IMG/VR virus record: IMGVR_UViG_3300005613_000027
Span: 23,112 to 87,111 of that record
Length of the DNA stretch: 64,000 nucleotides
Origin: a virus
Reading direction: 5' to 3' (one strand)
Shown: one piece after another, positions 36,403 through 44,176 of the stretch
How the letters are laid out: each line of letters begins with the position of its first letter
How positions within the stretch are numbered: the first letter of the stretch is position 1
Program-made: the position numbers and the translations under genes
The notes under the pieces: generated by a model
The model's database searches: none
Seen by the model: only the letters and a program-made list of their open reading frames with translations
What the model was told of the DNA's origin: nothing

Positions 36403-36615
36403 TTAGCCTCCACGTTGTTTATATGCTCTTTGGACAGCTTCCTCAGTTTTTTCACCTTCTATTTTTTTGGCTTTTTTAAGCCTTTTAATTTGTGCATTAA
36501 TCATATCTGCATTTCTTCCTGGAAGTAATTCCATTAATTCTTTTATCGTTGCATTTTCATAATTATTTGCTAATGTTTGTTTTTCAGTATAAGTCCACCT
36601 TCTCCTTCGAGCCAT
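36403..36615 (-). CDS. small SANT/Myb-like DNA-binding protein
   Basis: A 70-aa basic protein (MARRRRWTYTEKQTLANNY…) with a helical pattern W.Y.EKQ.L..NYE…..I.ELLPGRNADMINAQIKRL that resembles Myb/SANT-type helix-turn-helix domains, where the last helix would contact DNA. It is encoded between methionine aminopeptidase and an adhesin module gene. Confidence 0.65.
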   Translation of the reverse strand: MARRRRWTYTEKQTLANNYENATIKELMELLPGRNADMINAQIKRLKKAKKIEGEKTEEAVQRAYKQRGG

Positions 36616-36641
36616 AATTCACACCTCCCCCTGTAATTTTA

Positions 36642-37157
36642 TTATTTTAAAGCCGAAACGTGATACTGACCACCAGTAATACTACTCCAATCAGTTAGAG
36701 AGCCAACTTGAACAGGTGAAGAATAATTTGTTTGGTTACCTAAACCTAGTTGACCGCTGCCATTATAACCCCAAGACCAAAGAGTTTTATCAGTTTTGGT
36801 TGTCATAGTGTGAAATTCACCACAAGCAATATTTTCCCAAGCAGTCAAGGCCCCAACTTGTACTGGTGAAGAGCGGGCGGTTATATCTTCTTGACCTAAT
36901 TCACCATAGTCATTACGCCCCCACATCCAAATTTCTAAACCAGGCGGCGCATAAAATTCTGATGTAACATTTCCAAACCCAAGCATCTCTCCTTCAGCAG
37001 ACCTTGCTACTACAGTCTTGGTTCCAACTTCAAGACCTGTTATTTCATAACTACCTGAGCCAGATATAACTGTATTATCTTCAACAGACCAATCTGATTC
37101 TTTGACAGTTATAATTCTAGCGGTTTCTGATTTAGTTCCTGATATTTTATAAGGCAT
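36642..37157 (-). CDS. MPYKISG-module protein with two RCC1 blades
   Basis: A 171-aa protein: module at 1-74 (MPYKISGTKSETARIITV … MLGFGNVTS) and only about two RCC1 blades (WMWGRNDYGELGQED, then WSWGYNGSGQLGLGN). It stops at YHVSALK, where longer members end too (SYMMALK, NHMLAYK), so it looks like an internally shortened version rather than a broken gene. Two blades could not close a propeller alone, so it may assemble with others. Confidence 0.7.
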   Translation of the reverse strand: MPYKISGTKSETARIITVKESDWSVEDNTVISGSGSYEITGLEVGTKTVVARSAEGEMLGFGNVTSEFYAPPGLEIWMWGRNDYGELGQEDITARSSPVQVGALTAWENIACGEFHTMTTKTDKTLWSWGYNGSGQLGLGNQTNYSSPVQVGSLTDWSSITGGQYHVSALK

Positions 37158-37337
37158 TTATTCCTCCAATTGATCATCTAAGTAATCTTCCATAGATGAT
37201 TTAACTTTTGCTCTTTTTGTAAACTCTTTCATTAATTCTAAAATCTCTTTATCAACAGATCCTTCCTCCATTAATTTATTAATACCATTCAAAATATCTT
37301 TTTTTCTTTGCTTCCAAATATCATCATAGTTAGCCAT
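37158..37337 (-). CDS. small charged helical protein
   Basis: A 59-aa ORF (MANYDDIWKQRKKDILNGIN… ending EDYLDDQLEE) with GGAGAGG before the ATG at 37337. Its stop codon directly abuts the ATG of the next MPYKISG gene, and its last codons carry that gene's ribosome-binding site (TTGGAGGAATAAATG), a sign of coupling. A structurally similar 55-aa ORF precedes the module gene at 44332. Confidence 0.65.
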   Translation of the reverse strand: MANYDDIWKQRKKDILNGINKLMEEGSVDKEILELMKEFTKRAKVKSSMEDYLDDQLEE

Positions 37338-37415
37338 AATACACCTCTCCGATAATTATTTTTTAACTTTCCTATTTATATATTTAGCGGATGTCTCCGC
37401 ACTATTAACTATGAT

Positions 37416-37757
37416 TTATTCTTCATAACACATTGGGCATCTATAAAAAAATATAATACTCTCCCAAGGTGGATAATATTTACAAGCTCTGCTTTTCATT
37501 AACCATTGAGAACTGTTACATGTTAAACAATAAAATAATAACCAGTCTTCTTCATACAATGCCGTTGCGCATTCTTCACATATTGGTATTTCTAATAAAA
37601 TTTCTGGCCAATCTCCCCTCATATCTCCTAAATGTTGACATAAATAATCAACTGCCTGTGGGGGTTTTACGTCTTTTCCGTGATTTAAGTGACATTTTTC
37701 GTTTACCAGGGCCGCCGCTGCCGTTATTTCGTGCAATAATCTGTCGAACTGTTCCAT
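37416..37757 (-). CDS. Cys-rich zinc-binding hypothetical protein
   Basis: A 113-aa protein with several Cys pairs: ICEECAT, YCLTCNS and YRCPMCYEE, enough for two zinc knuckles. GAGGAG precedes the ATG. The first 110 nt overlap the end of the upstream gene in another frame. A nucleic-acid-binding role is plausible. Confidence 0.6.
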   Translation of the reverse strand: MEQFDRLLHEITAAAALVNEKCHLNHGKDVKPPQAVDYLCQHLGDMRGDWPEILLEIPICEECATALYEEDWLLFYCLTCNSSQWLMKSRACKYYPPWESIIFFYRCPMCYEE

Positions 37758-37869
37758 TTATTTTCTCCTCAGCCACTTTTCTTCTTATCCTATTTAACTG
37801 ATCAAACTGTTTACCAAAAAATTTACTTTTTTCTTCTAAATATACCAGATCATCAGTTTTTTCCCACAT
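37648..37869 (-). CDS. small basic hypothetical protein overlapping its neighbour
   Basis: A 73-aa ORF (MWEKTDDLVYLEEKSKFFGK…) with AAGGGG before the ATG; the first half is helical and charged, the last third is a basic low-complexity tail (KRKMSLKSRKRRKTP) inside the 110-nt overlap with the Cys-rich gene. The tail may be functional or only the result of a frame that lost its original stop. Confidence 0.45.
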   Translation of the reverse strand: MWEKTDDLVYLEEKSKFFGKQFDQLNRIRRKVAEEKINGTVRQIIARNNGSGGPGKRKMSLKSRKRRKTPTGS

Positions 37870-37879
37870 TTTTCCCCTT

Positions 37880-38161
37880 TCACGGTGGATCTTCCTTTAA
37901 ATCTTTACTGACCCACTTTTTTGCTTGGTTTAATGTACAAATTTTTGATTTTTCCGATTCTCTAACTATCCAATGGATCTCTCCATTGATGTATATTCTA
38001 TGCAATAAAATACCATAAATATTATTAGGTATCCGATCTAATACACTTTCTGTTATTGGATACCAAAAACGATTTTTGCTCGTAAGAATTTCTTTAGAAT
38101 TTTCTAGTTTCTTTCCTTCCATGTTGTAAATACCATATCTTTTATGTATGGTTTTTTTCAT
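37880..38161 (-). CDS. hypothetical protein
   Basis: A 93-aa basic protein (MKKTIHKRYGIYNMEGKKLE…) with alternating hydrophobic residues in the second half (IYGILLHRIYINGEIHWIV), suggesting an alpha/beta domain. No Cys, no membrane segment, no recognised family. Confidence 0.5.
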   Translation of the reverse strand: MKKTIHKRYGIYNMEGKKLENSKEILTSKNRFWYPITESVLDRIPNNIYGILLHRIYINGEIHWIVRESEKSKICTLNQAKKWVSKDLKEDPP

Positions 38162-38191
38162 AGTTATTAGACATTAGTTGTTATTTAACGT

Positions 38192-39256
38192 TTATCCTAA
38201 TCCACCATGCCCATTGGAACAGGCTGCCAAACCCTCACTTCTAGTCAGAGTTAAATCACCAAAATCGGCCGCACTGCCAGTGGTAGCTATTGTAACATAA
38301 TCCATAACATTAGTATTAGAACATCCTGCAAAAACTGCTCTAGTATTATTTGAACACCCAGCAACGTAACTTCTATCAGTAGTTAATTCACCAAAATTAG
38401 TTGCACTTCCTGGTGTGGCTATAGTAATATATTGAATATCACTGTATCCTGCGTGTGCTCCACCAGCAAACAACCCTCTGGTAGATGACGATGCTGCACC
38501 ATTATGCCGTCTTTCCGCTATAGTACCAAAACTAGTAGCATTACCAGTTGTTGCTATTGTAACATATTCTGTGTATCCTTGTGAATCCCAAGTAGTTCCG
38601 AGATTAAATACTGCCCTAGTTGGTGAGGACACCCCATCTCCATATGAACCGCTATGAAGTAAATCTCCAAAAGTACTAGCATCGCCTGTGGTAGCAATTG
38701 TTATATATTCAATAGCATTTCTAGGTGAATCATGCCCTGCAGCAAACAATCCTCTAGTAGAATTACTTGCTCCTTTACACCCATAGTAATGAGTTATAGA
38801 TAAATTTCCAAAACTGGAAGCATTGCTTGGTGTAGAGATAGTTACGTGCTCCATTGCTCTACAAGATTCCCCAGAGCCCCCGCCAAAAACAGCTCTTTCT
38901 GTAGAAGACACTGCACCAAAGCCAAATCTTGCTAATATCAAATCGCCAAAGTCAGTAGCGTCCCCAGTTGAGGTAATATTTATATATTCTATTATATTAA
39001 CACTGGAATACCCTCCGGCAAACAATCCCCTGTCACCAGGAGGTGGCATATATGAAATAGGATCTACATATCCATAAGATATTGCCTCACCTGCTGTTGT
39101 TCTTGAAATAACCGATTTGTAGCCAGAATTTAAACCTGTAATTTCAAAACTACCTGATCCTGATACTACTGTATTGGATTCTATAGACCAATCACTCTCA
39201 TTAACAACAATTATTCTTGCTGTTTCACTTTTAGTTCCTGATATTTTATATGGTAT
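38192..39256 (-). CDS. MPYKISG-module protein with 'GDRGLFAGG' repeats and ATA start
   Basis: The repeat part (about six 45-48-residue units such as IEYITIATTGDASTFGDL) is preceded in frame by a complete module reading (I)PYKISGTKSETARIIVV … YGYVDPISY. The codon in the place of the start ATG is ATA at 39256, 5 nt after AAAAGGAGT; no ATG, GTG or TTG occurs in frame before 39049, where an internal ATG lacks a ribosome-binding site. Translation may start at ATA, be coupled to the upstream stop (TAATA), or the gene may be off. The product would be a kelch-like adhesin of about 354 aa. Confidence 0.65.
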   Translation of the reverse strand: MPYKISGTKSETARIIVVNESDWSIESNTVVSGSGSFEITGLNSGYKSVISRTTAGEAISYGYVDPISYMPPPGDRGLFAGGYSSVNIIEYINITSTGDATDFGDLILARFGFGAVSSTERAVFGGGSGESCRAMEHVTISTPSNASSFGNLSITHYYGCKGASNSTRGLFAAGHDSPRNAIEYITIATTGDASTFGDLLHSGSYGDGVSSPTRAVFNLGTTWDSQGYTEYVTIATTGNATSFGTIAERRHNGAASSSTRGLFAGGAHAGYSDIQYITIATPGSATNFGELTTDRSYVAGCSNNTRAVFAGCSNTNVMDYVTIATTGSAADFGDLTLTRSEGLAACSNGHGGLG

Positions 39257-39675
39257 TATTTTTTACTCCTTTTCTCTTTTTGTTGACGGGCTAAAAAATC
39301 TGTTATTGTATGCGTGCCGTCCTCAATCTCTTCTAATTTTTTTGTATTAACAGTGCCCATACCATTACCCCTAAGGACACACATAACTAATTGTTGTAAT
39401 ACCTCTTTAATAGTTTTTACTTCTCTAATTTGTTCTAATATTCTTGACGCAGCTGAAGCTTTCGTCTCTTGTGAAACCGTAACAAGATCGACTAGTTCCT
39501 CGTGGTATTCTTGAAATCTTGCTGCTGCTTCCCTTCTATCTTTCCGTTGTAACTTTATTAAATATATTATAAAAAACCCTTCAAATATAGCCACTGCCCA
39601 TCCTCCGTAAATTTTACAGAATTCTCCTATCGCGTTTAGATAATCTATATCTAAAACTGGATGTGGTGCAGCCAT
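39256..39675 (-). CDS. membrane-anchored coiled-coil protein, holin-like
   Basis: A 139-aa protein from the ATG at 39675 (AAGGAG upstream). One transmembrane helix (residues about 25-43, WAVAIFEGFFIIYLIKL) is followed by a basic/acidic coiled coil and a basic C-terminus. N-out/C-in single-helix proteins of this type occur as phage holins or membrane organisers. The position among adhesin genes does not decide. Confidence 0.55.
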   Translation of the reverse strand: MAAPHPVLDIDYLNAIGEFCKIYGGWAVAIFEGFFIIYLIKLQRKDRREAAARFQEYHEELVDLVTVSQETKASAASRILEQIREVKTIKEVLQQLVMCVLRGNGMGTVNTKKLEEIEDGTHTITDFLARQQKEKRSKK

Positions 39676-39743
39676 TTTTTTATTTCTCCTTTCCACAAAA
39701 TTTAGAGAACAGCTGTTCCCTTAACTTTAATATGGTTAGTTTA

Positions 39744-40307
39744 TTATCTTTTACATATTGGAGCAGTTAAAATCATAGTACCACCAGTTCTTCCATTTTT
39801 AAACTTATGCCTTACTATACCGATACCCAACTCTATCATGTCTGTGTTTAACATTCTACCATCAGGAAGTCTTGCCATTCTGGCTCCACAAGTCGGATGA
39901 ATCCAATACTCCCATTTTTTCATTCTCTGATGTCTTTTTATAGCTATTTTCCAATAGTTAACTATATCTTCTATTACCTGTAATTTATCTTCGTATGATA
40001 ATCTTTTATAATTACAATGACCCATGACATGTTTAGTAATCTGGTCTCTATTAGGTGGTATAAAGGTGTCTAGAACTTTAGGATATGGTACTCTATGCTC
40101 CCTTATCCACTTTTCTATATTCTCTTTATAAACCCTACCATCTTTTTTTATAATAAAATGTGTCGCTGTTTGTTTTTTGACAAAACCAAGTATATAACGA
40201 GCATCTGGTGCTGACTGCCCGTCAATTGCTGCAGCTATAGATTGCGTACCAAATACAATTGCTAATCCAAACATTAAAATAAATATGTAATTCAATAATT
40301 TTTTCAT
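39744..40307 (-). CDS. secreted hypothetical protein with signal peptide
   Basis: A 187-aa protein with a clear N-terminal signal: KK, a hydrophobic core (LLNYIFILMFGLAIVFG) and a likely cleavage after SIAAA. The mature part contains CNYKRLSYEDK and a Cys in HPTCGARMARLPDG and ends APICKR, so disulfides are possible. Exported phage proteins can act in superinfection exclusion or lysis; the role is unknown. Confidence 0.65.
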   Translation of the reverse strand: MKKLLNYIFILMFGLAIVFGTQSIAAAIDGQSAPDARYILGFVKKQTATHFIIKKDGRVYKENIEKWIREHRVPYPKVLDTFIPPNRDQITKHVMGHCNYKRLSYEDKLQVIEDIVNYWKIAIKRHQRMKKWEYWIHPTCGARMARLPDGRMLNTDMIELGIGIVRHKFKNGRTGGTMILTAPICKR

Positions 40308-40633
40308 TCTAATCCCTCACGTCTTAGTATATCAAGTAATAACAATTCTACTACCAATCTAGATGCAATTATACCTGTCATTTTGGTCATTAATTCCTCC
40401 ATATCTAAATAAGTTACATCTCCTGTCCGTGTCATCATTAAATCTAATTCTTCAAAAACTCTATCTATATAATCTTTATATATTTCAATAAAATGATCAA
40501 TCATCTCTTCTAATCGCTCATTAGAAATTTTGGTTTCTAGATTATATGATCTTATATAAGATTTAAATATACTATTAATAGAATCACGTAATAGTATTTT
40601 ACGAGTATATTTTAATAAGCTGTCATCAGGCAT
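40304..40633 (-). CDS. helical hypothetical protein
   Basis: A 109-aa largely alpha-helical protein (DSLLKYTRKILLRDSINS … VVELLLLDILRREGLE). It overlaps the secreted protein gene by 4 nt (ATGA), so the two are translated together. No family is recognised. Confidence 0.55.
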   Translation of the reverse strand: MPDDSLLKYTRKILLRDSINSIFKSYIRSYNLETKISNERLEEMIDHFIEIYKDYIDRVFEELDLMMTRTGDVTYLDMEELMTKMTGIIASRLVVELLLLDILRREGLE

Positions 40634-40641
40634 GTTTCCTC

Positions 40642-40929
40642 CTATCCAGAGGCAGTAGTTCCTATAATTATGGATTTATACTCATCACTAATGTCTTGTG
40701 TAGGATGTATATAAAGATCTAGAAAAAGCACATCATAAACATCTTGATTGTTTATGGAGTATCCCGCTTCTAGTAATTCTTGTTCTGTTAAATCCACTGC
40801 ATTCTCGGGTGATCCAGCTAAAGCAATAGCTCGACCATTGTCCCCTGCAAGCAATTCAAATTCTATATCAAATACGGTTGGCGCACCATCTACCAAATCA
40901 TCTGGCCCTGTATAATTTATCGTAGCCAT
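40642..40929 (-). CDS. small acidic hypothetical protein
   Basis: A 95-aa acidic protein from the ATG at 40929 (GGGAG upstream). It contains DLVDGAPTVFDIEFELLAG and an LTEQELLEAGY helix. No Cys or membrane segment; no family is recognised. Confidence 0.55.
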   Translation of the reverse strand: MATINYTGPDDLVDGAPTVFDIEFELLAGDNGRAIALAGSPENAVDLTEQELLEAGYSINNQDVYDVLFLDLYIHPTQDISDEYKSIIIGTTASG

Positions 40930-40940
40930 AGTTTCTCCCT

Positions 40941-41162
40941 TCAATTATCCTTATCAGCTATAATATAACTTTCACGCATAGTGTTATGTACCATCTCTAT
41001 TCCTTCGGAAAGGCATCCAGGACAAATAATAATATGTGAGGTTCTAAATAATATTATTTTTAAATATCCAGTTGTTTTAGCTTTACATTTACCACAACTT
41101 ATTGGTCCAAACCCCCCATCTTCTGTTCTAGGAGACAGCACTGCTTCAAATTTTATATCCAT
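40941..41162 (-). CDS. small zinc-binding protein
   Basis: A 73-aa protein with two Cys pairs, CGKCKAKT and CPGCLSEG, separated by about 20 residues, a typical zinc-ribbon spacing. It follows a terminator-like stem. The target is unknown. Confidence 0.6.
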   Translation of the reverse strand: MDIKFEAVLSPRTEDGGFGPISCGKCKAKTTGYLKIILFRTSHIIICPGCLSEGIEMVHNTMRESYIIADKDN

Positions 41163-41180
41163 ATCTTTTTCCTTTAAAAA

Positions 41181-41249
41181 CCCGGCTACCTTCAGTCTCC
41201 GTTAGTGTGATTAATTTTTTTTGGTTTACAACGAGTTTCAGCAGCCGGG
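41181..41249 (-). terminator. long-range stem with U-tract, possible terminator
   Basis: CCCGGCT at 41181-41187 and AGCCGGG at 41243-41249 can pair across a 55-nt loop; on the minus strand the stem is followed by TTTTTAAAGG. It lies between the 41257 gene and the zinc-protein gene at 40941. The large loop makes it uncertain. Confidence 0.35.
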
Positions 41250-41256
41250 CATTTAT

Positions 41257-41505
41257 TTATATATCCCCATGTTCATCAATTTTGACATCTTCATAAGGAC
41301 CAGTCATTCTTCGTCTAATTTCTTCAACACATTCATTTAGTTCTCCACAAAAATTCTTATAGTTGCCATAACCTGGCATCACATTTTCTTTACAGAACTT
41401 ATAAAGAATATAATTTAAATCTCCATCGGCCTTTACACCGGCTTCTACCATTGCTTCCACCACTTTGTTCATGGTAGGCCTGTTTTCCTGTTGAATATAT
41501 GGCAT
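41257..41505 (-). CDS. MPYI-type small protein, DUF6899-like
   Basis: An 82-aa protein with the pattern MPYIQQENR … DLNYILYKF … GYGNYKNFCGELNECVEEIRR … PYEDVKIDEHGDI, which matches a small phage/bacterial family I know as DUF6899-like (from memory). It is a paralog of the next gene upstream. Function unknown. Confidence 0.6.
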   Translation of the reverse strand: MPYIQQENRPTMNKVVEAMVEAGVKADGDLNYILYKFCKENVMPGYGNYKNFCGELNECVEEIRRRMTGPYEDVKIDEHGDI

Positions 41506-41532
41506 AATTCCCTTCCTTTCCTTTAATTATTT

Positions 41533-41790
41533 TTATTCAACATCCCCATTTAATTTTTTTTCTCGTTTATCATGGGGTACCATTTTTGTTATTAACCACT
41601 CATCAGCAGCATCATTCATTGCTGATTTTATCATTGATAAATTTGCATAATTTGTTTTCAGATCCTTAAGGACTTCTACGCCTAATTTATATATACAGTA
41701 TGTTAGTTCCTTCTTTTCGTATACTTGTTTAGCTGCATGTTTTAGTGGCGTATCAAATTTTGTTCTAGCATCTTGCGCAATATATGGCAT
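41533..41790 (-). CDS. MPYI-type small protein, divergent paralog
   Basis: An 85-aa protein that starts MPYIAQDAR and keeps the LTYCIYKLG … YANLSMIKSAMNDAADE … KLNGDVE layout of its neighbour. Tandem divergence suggests two versions of the same helical accessory protein. AGGAGG precedes the ATG. Confidence 0.6.
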   Translation of the reverse strand: MPYIAQDARTKFDTPLKHAAKQVYEKKELTYCIYKLGVEVLKDLKTNYANLSMIKSAMNDAADEWLITKMVPHDKREKKLNGDVE

Positions 41791-41809
41791 GATAAAGCCC
41801 TCCTTTTCT

Positions 41810-42301
41810 TTATGCTATTTCGTCATCATAATAGTTAAACCATCTTTCCATATCAAAGAGTGGATGTACCCACGATGGACAGGGTCCTCGTGAGAATATT
41901 ACTACTCCTATTACATGTAAATACGGATGTTTATTCTTTTCCTCCTCCATTGACGCTCCTGTTGTCAAAACATCGTCTACAATTAACAACGGTCCATATT
42001 GTTTAGTCCACGCCCCACACGCTTTTGCAAATCTTGTGCCGCCTGTAGGTATACCTATTACTTTAGAAAATCTAAATTTTTGTGCCACTATATAAGCTAT
42101 TGTTTTTAGATCTACTTCGGTTAATGCATCACAATCTATTTTAAAGTATCCTTTTTGTCCTGAATGTAGTCTAAATTCTCCCAGCTTAAACAAATTCATT
42201 TGTTTATCCGTAAGCGGCGCAGCCGCTTTTTTTTCTAATTTTTCCAAAATTTCCCCATTTGTATGCTCTAGTATATCTTTTCTTATTGGCCTTAGTACCA
42301 A
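41810..42301 (-). CDS. phosphoribosyltransferase-like protein
   Basis: A 163-aa protein with a PRPP-binding loop LLIVDDVLTTGAS (residues 105-117) and an upstream VIGIPTGGTRFA loop, the core of orotate-type phosphoribosyltransferases. It may salvage a base or remodel nucleotides. Together with the deoxyribosyltransferase-like, dNMP kinase and HD genes it suggests nucleotide remodelling during infection. Confidence 0.75.
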   Translation of the reverse strand: MVLRPIRKDILEHTNGEILEKLEKKAAAPLTDKQMNLFKLGEFRLHSGQKGYFKIDCDALTEVDLKTIAYIVAQKFRFSKVIGIPTGGTRFAKACGAWTKQYGPLLIVDDVLTTGASMEEEKNKHPYLHVIGVVIFSRGPCPSWVHPLFDMERWFNYYDDEIA

Positions 42302-42323
42302 CTAAAATTCCTTTTTAACATTT

Positions 42324-42509
42324 TCATTTTTCAAAAGTTTCCAATATTTTTTTTGTATATTCTTCATCATTAGAAAAAATCAACGCTTTTACCTCACGCT
42401 TATCTTCAGGCATATCATCAGGTGAATACACAACTACATACTTAAATAACTGCCTCCCTGAAACAACATGTACGTGTGACTTACCTTGGGACAAGCCCCA
42501 AGGCTTCAA
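42324..42509 (-). pseudogene. gene remnant at the right end of a TnpB element
   Basis: A 61-codon frame whose first residues (MKPWGLSQG) are encoded by the element's right-end hairpin, so the natural N-terminus has been replaced. The remaining part (KSHVHVVSGRQLFKYVVVYS … KKILETFEK) looks like a real protein end but no family is recognised. It may still be translated from the hairpin ATG. Confidence 0.5.
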
Positions 42510-42520
42510 GCGAAGTTTAG

Positions 42521-43768
42521 TTATGCAACTCTTATTCGCTTAGGGTATACCACAACACCCTTTATCTGCTTAACAGTATTAAACTGTATTGCAGTTACTT
42601 TTGACTTCCTTGCTATATTGATAGCACCATTTACATCTGCATTTATTAATATTCCATCTTTACTTTTAAACAACCCTCTTTTTACTCTTTTACCAACATA
42701 CTCTTTATGGTGTTTTACTTCTTCATTATCAATTGCAGAACATTTAGAAGTATGTGACTCTTGAGTTTCTATATATCGCAATCCATATTCTTCACATTTT
42801 GATTCCAACATAGACATCAAATATCCAAATGGAACTTGTACAAAACTCTGATTATTCCTTTTACCTATGTTTATTTCTTGCTTCCAGCCTTTATTATGTC
42901 CTATTACTATTGTTCCAATGTCATTTTGAATACAATAATCAAGAATATATTTAGCCGATTTTCTTATAATATCTTTAATACGATTCTCTCTTTTTCTTTT
43001 TAATACAAATTGTTTCTTTGTGTAACTTTTGATATTTTGTTTGTCTTTAATTGATTGTAATCTTGCATTTTGTTTGTTCCAATAATAGTTAATTGATTTA
43101 AGTTTTTTACCGTCCATAATGAACGCCCTATTATTGTAAGCATCGTAGCAAGTAGCAAGATTAGATAAACCAACATCAATGCTTAACACGTTTTCTTTGT
43201 TCAATTTTAAGTTTTTTTCTTCTACTTCATACACCACCTCCATTTTAAAAAATGTTGCTTTTTGTTGTGGAATGATTCTTATTTCTTGCACTCTTTCTTT
43301 GTTTATTTGTGTTGGAAAATCTAACACAATATTCTTCATTCCTGTTTCTTTTTTAAGTTGTTGTGAAATTCCAATATAAATTTTATTTTCTTTAATCTGA
43401 AATCCATTTTTAGGGATTATTAATTGAAAATATCCATCTTTAGGAAGATATTTTGGTATTGAAATTCTACATTCATATTTACCTTTTTTCTTTACCTTTA
43501 ATAAACCAAAAAAAGATTTGAAACTTCTATCTACAACTTTAAGAGTTTGTTGTCCTATTGTCGAAGGTAAAATCTGATAATTTTCATTTGTTTTGCAAAA
43601 ATGATAATTTTGTGGATATGGTAAATATGTTTTAGTTTCAAAAAATTGTTGTCTAATTGTATATAAACCTACATTATAAAGACGAGCAGAATACCAACAT
43701 AATTGTTGTAACAATTTATATTGTTTTTTATCTAAATTTCGTAATTGATTTGATTGTGTTTTATACAA
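42521..43768 (-). CDS. tnpB: TnpB-family protein of a second IS200/IS605-type element
   Basis: A 415-aa protein with RuvC Asp198 in SIDVGLSNL, the block IVIGHNKGWKQE (residues 287-298), the helix VPFGYLMSMLESKCEEYG and Asp378 in INADVNGAINI. Instead of the Glu of 'LVMEDL' the second RuvC strand reads VIGHN, so the usual catalytic Glu is absent at that position, and only one Cys of the zinc finger remains (TSKCSAID). This is characteristic of a TnpB branch; activity depends on another acidic residue, possibly Glu298 or Glu322. It has a strong promoter of its own. Confidence 0.9.
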   Translation of the reverse strand: MYKTQSNQLRNLDKKQYKLLQQLCWYSARLYNVGLYTIRQQFFETKTYLPYPQNYHFCKTNENYQILPSTIGQQTLKVVDRSFKSFFGLLKVKKKGKYECRISIPKYLPKDGYFQLIIPKNGFQIKENKIYIGISQQLKKETGMKNIVLDFPTQINKERVQEIRIIPQQKATFFKMEVVYEVEEKNLKLNKENVLSIDVGLSNLATCYDAYNNRAFIMDGKKLKSINYYWNKQNARLQSIKDKQNIKSYTKKQFVLKRKRENRIKDIIRKSAKYILDYCIQNDIGTIVIGHNKGWKQEINIGKRNNQSFVQVPFGYLMSMLESKCEEYGLRYIETQESHTSKCSAIDNEEVKHHKEYVGKRVKRGLFKSKDGILINADVNGAINIARKSKVTAIQFNTVKQIKGVVVYPKRIRVA

Positions 43769-43812
43769 TTTAGAACAACTCCTTGCTTTTATTATGTTAG
43801 TATCCTAATTAC

Positions 43813-43841
43813 AATATACTATCATATTCATACTTTGTCAA
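43813..43841 (-). promoter_or_regulatory. sigma70-type promoter for the second tnpB
   Basis: On the minus strand TTGACA (43841-43836) and TATATT (43818-43813) are separated by 17 nt, ideal for sigma70. It lies inside the left end of the element, about 45 nt upstream of the tnpB ATG. No AGGAGG is seen before that ATG. Confidence 0.65.
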
Positions 43842-43905
43842 ATTATTTTTTAAATATTTTGTCAATTCATCCCCGATGCAAGCATACGGGGTTTTCTTGG
43901 CAGTT

Positions 43906-44007
43906 TTAATATAACATAAAATCATTCCATAGTTTAATAATAGTATTATGAAACACAGCCAGTATTAATGCTGTCATTATAGATATAATAAGCCAGTTGC
44001 TATCCAC
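43906..44007 (-). CDS. 33-aa single-helix membrane microprotein
   Basis: GTG at 44007 with AAAGGAG upstream opens a 33-codon frame (MDSNWLIISIMTALILAVFH… ending KLWNDFMLY) with one transmembrane helix. The GTG overlaps the TAG of the preceding basic microORF by one base. Size and topology fit small phage membrane peptides. Confidence 0.5.
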   Translation of the reverse strand: MDSNWLIISIMTALILAVFHNTIIKLWNDFMLY

Positions 44008-44069
44008 TATGTCTTTCTCCTTTGATGTCTTGTCCTCTTTAATCTTTTGCGATGCTTATGTTTAGCCAT
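44007..44069 (-). CDS. 20-aa highly basic microprotein
   Basis: ATG at 44069 opens MAKHKHRKRLKRTRHQRRKT, 13 of 20 residues Lys/Arg. The best ribosome-binding site (AAGGAGGTGAATT) lies about 40 nt upstream, so the frame may begin earlier at a non-standard codon. It resembles in composition the 18-aa ORF at 10643-10699. Low certainty. Confidence 0.35.
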   Translation of the reverse strand: MAKHKHRKRLKRTRHQRRKT

Positions 44070-44176
44070 CTTCTTTCTTCTTTTTTTAACTATAGTACCA
44101 ATCCTAATTCACCTCCTTATATTCTATTATCTTATAATTCATTGTTGTTGAACCTAGTCTGGTTAATGTCGTTTGA

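Larger units (their letters stand above)
42483..43891 (-). mobile_element. second tnpB-only IS200/IS605-type element
   Basis: The right end carries the perfect hairpin CCTTGGG-GCTTGT-CCCAAGG (42483-42502) and the left end an imperfect one, CCCCG-ATGC-AA-GCAT-A-CGGGG (43871-43891). Subterminal hairpins are what TnpA recognises. No TnpA gene is present. The right flank is a 5'-truncated gene. Confidence 0.7.
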
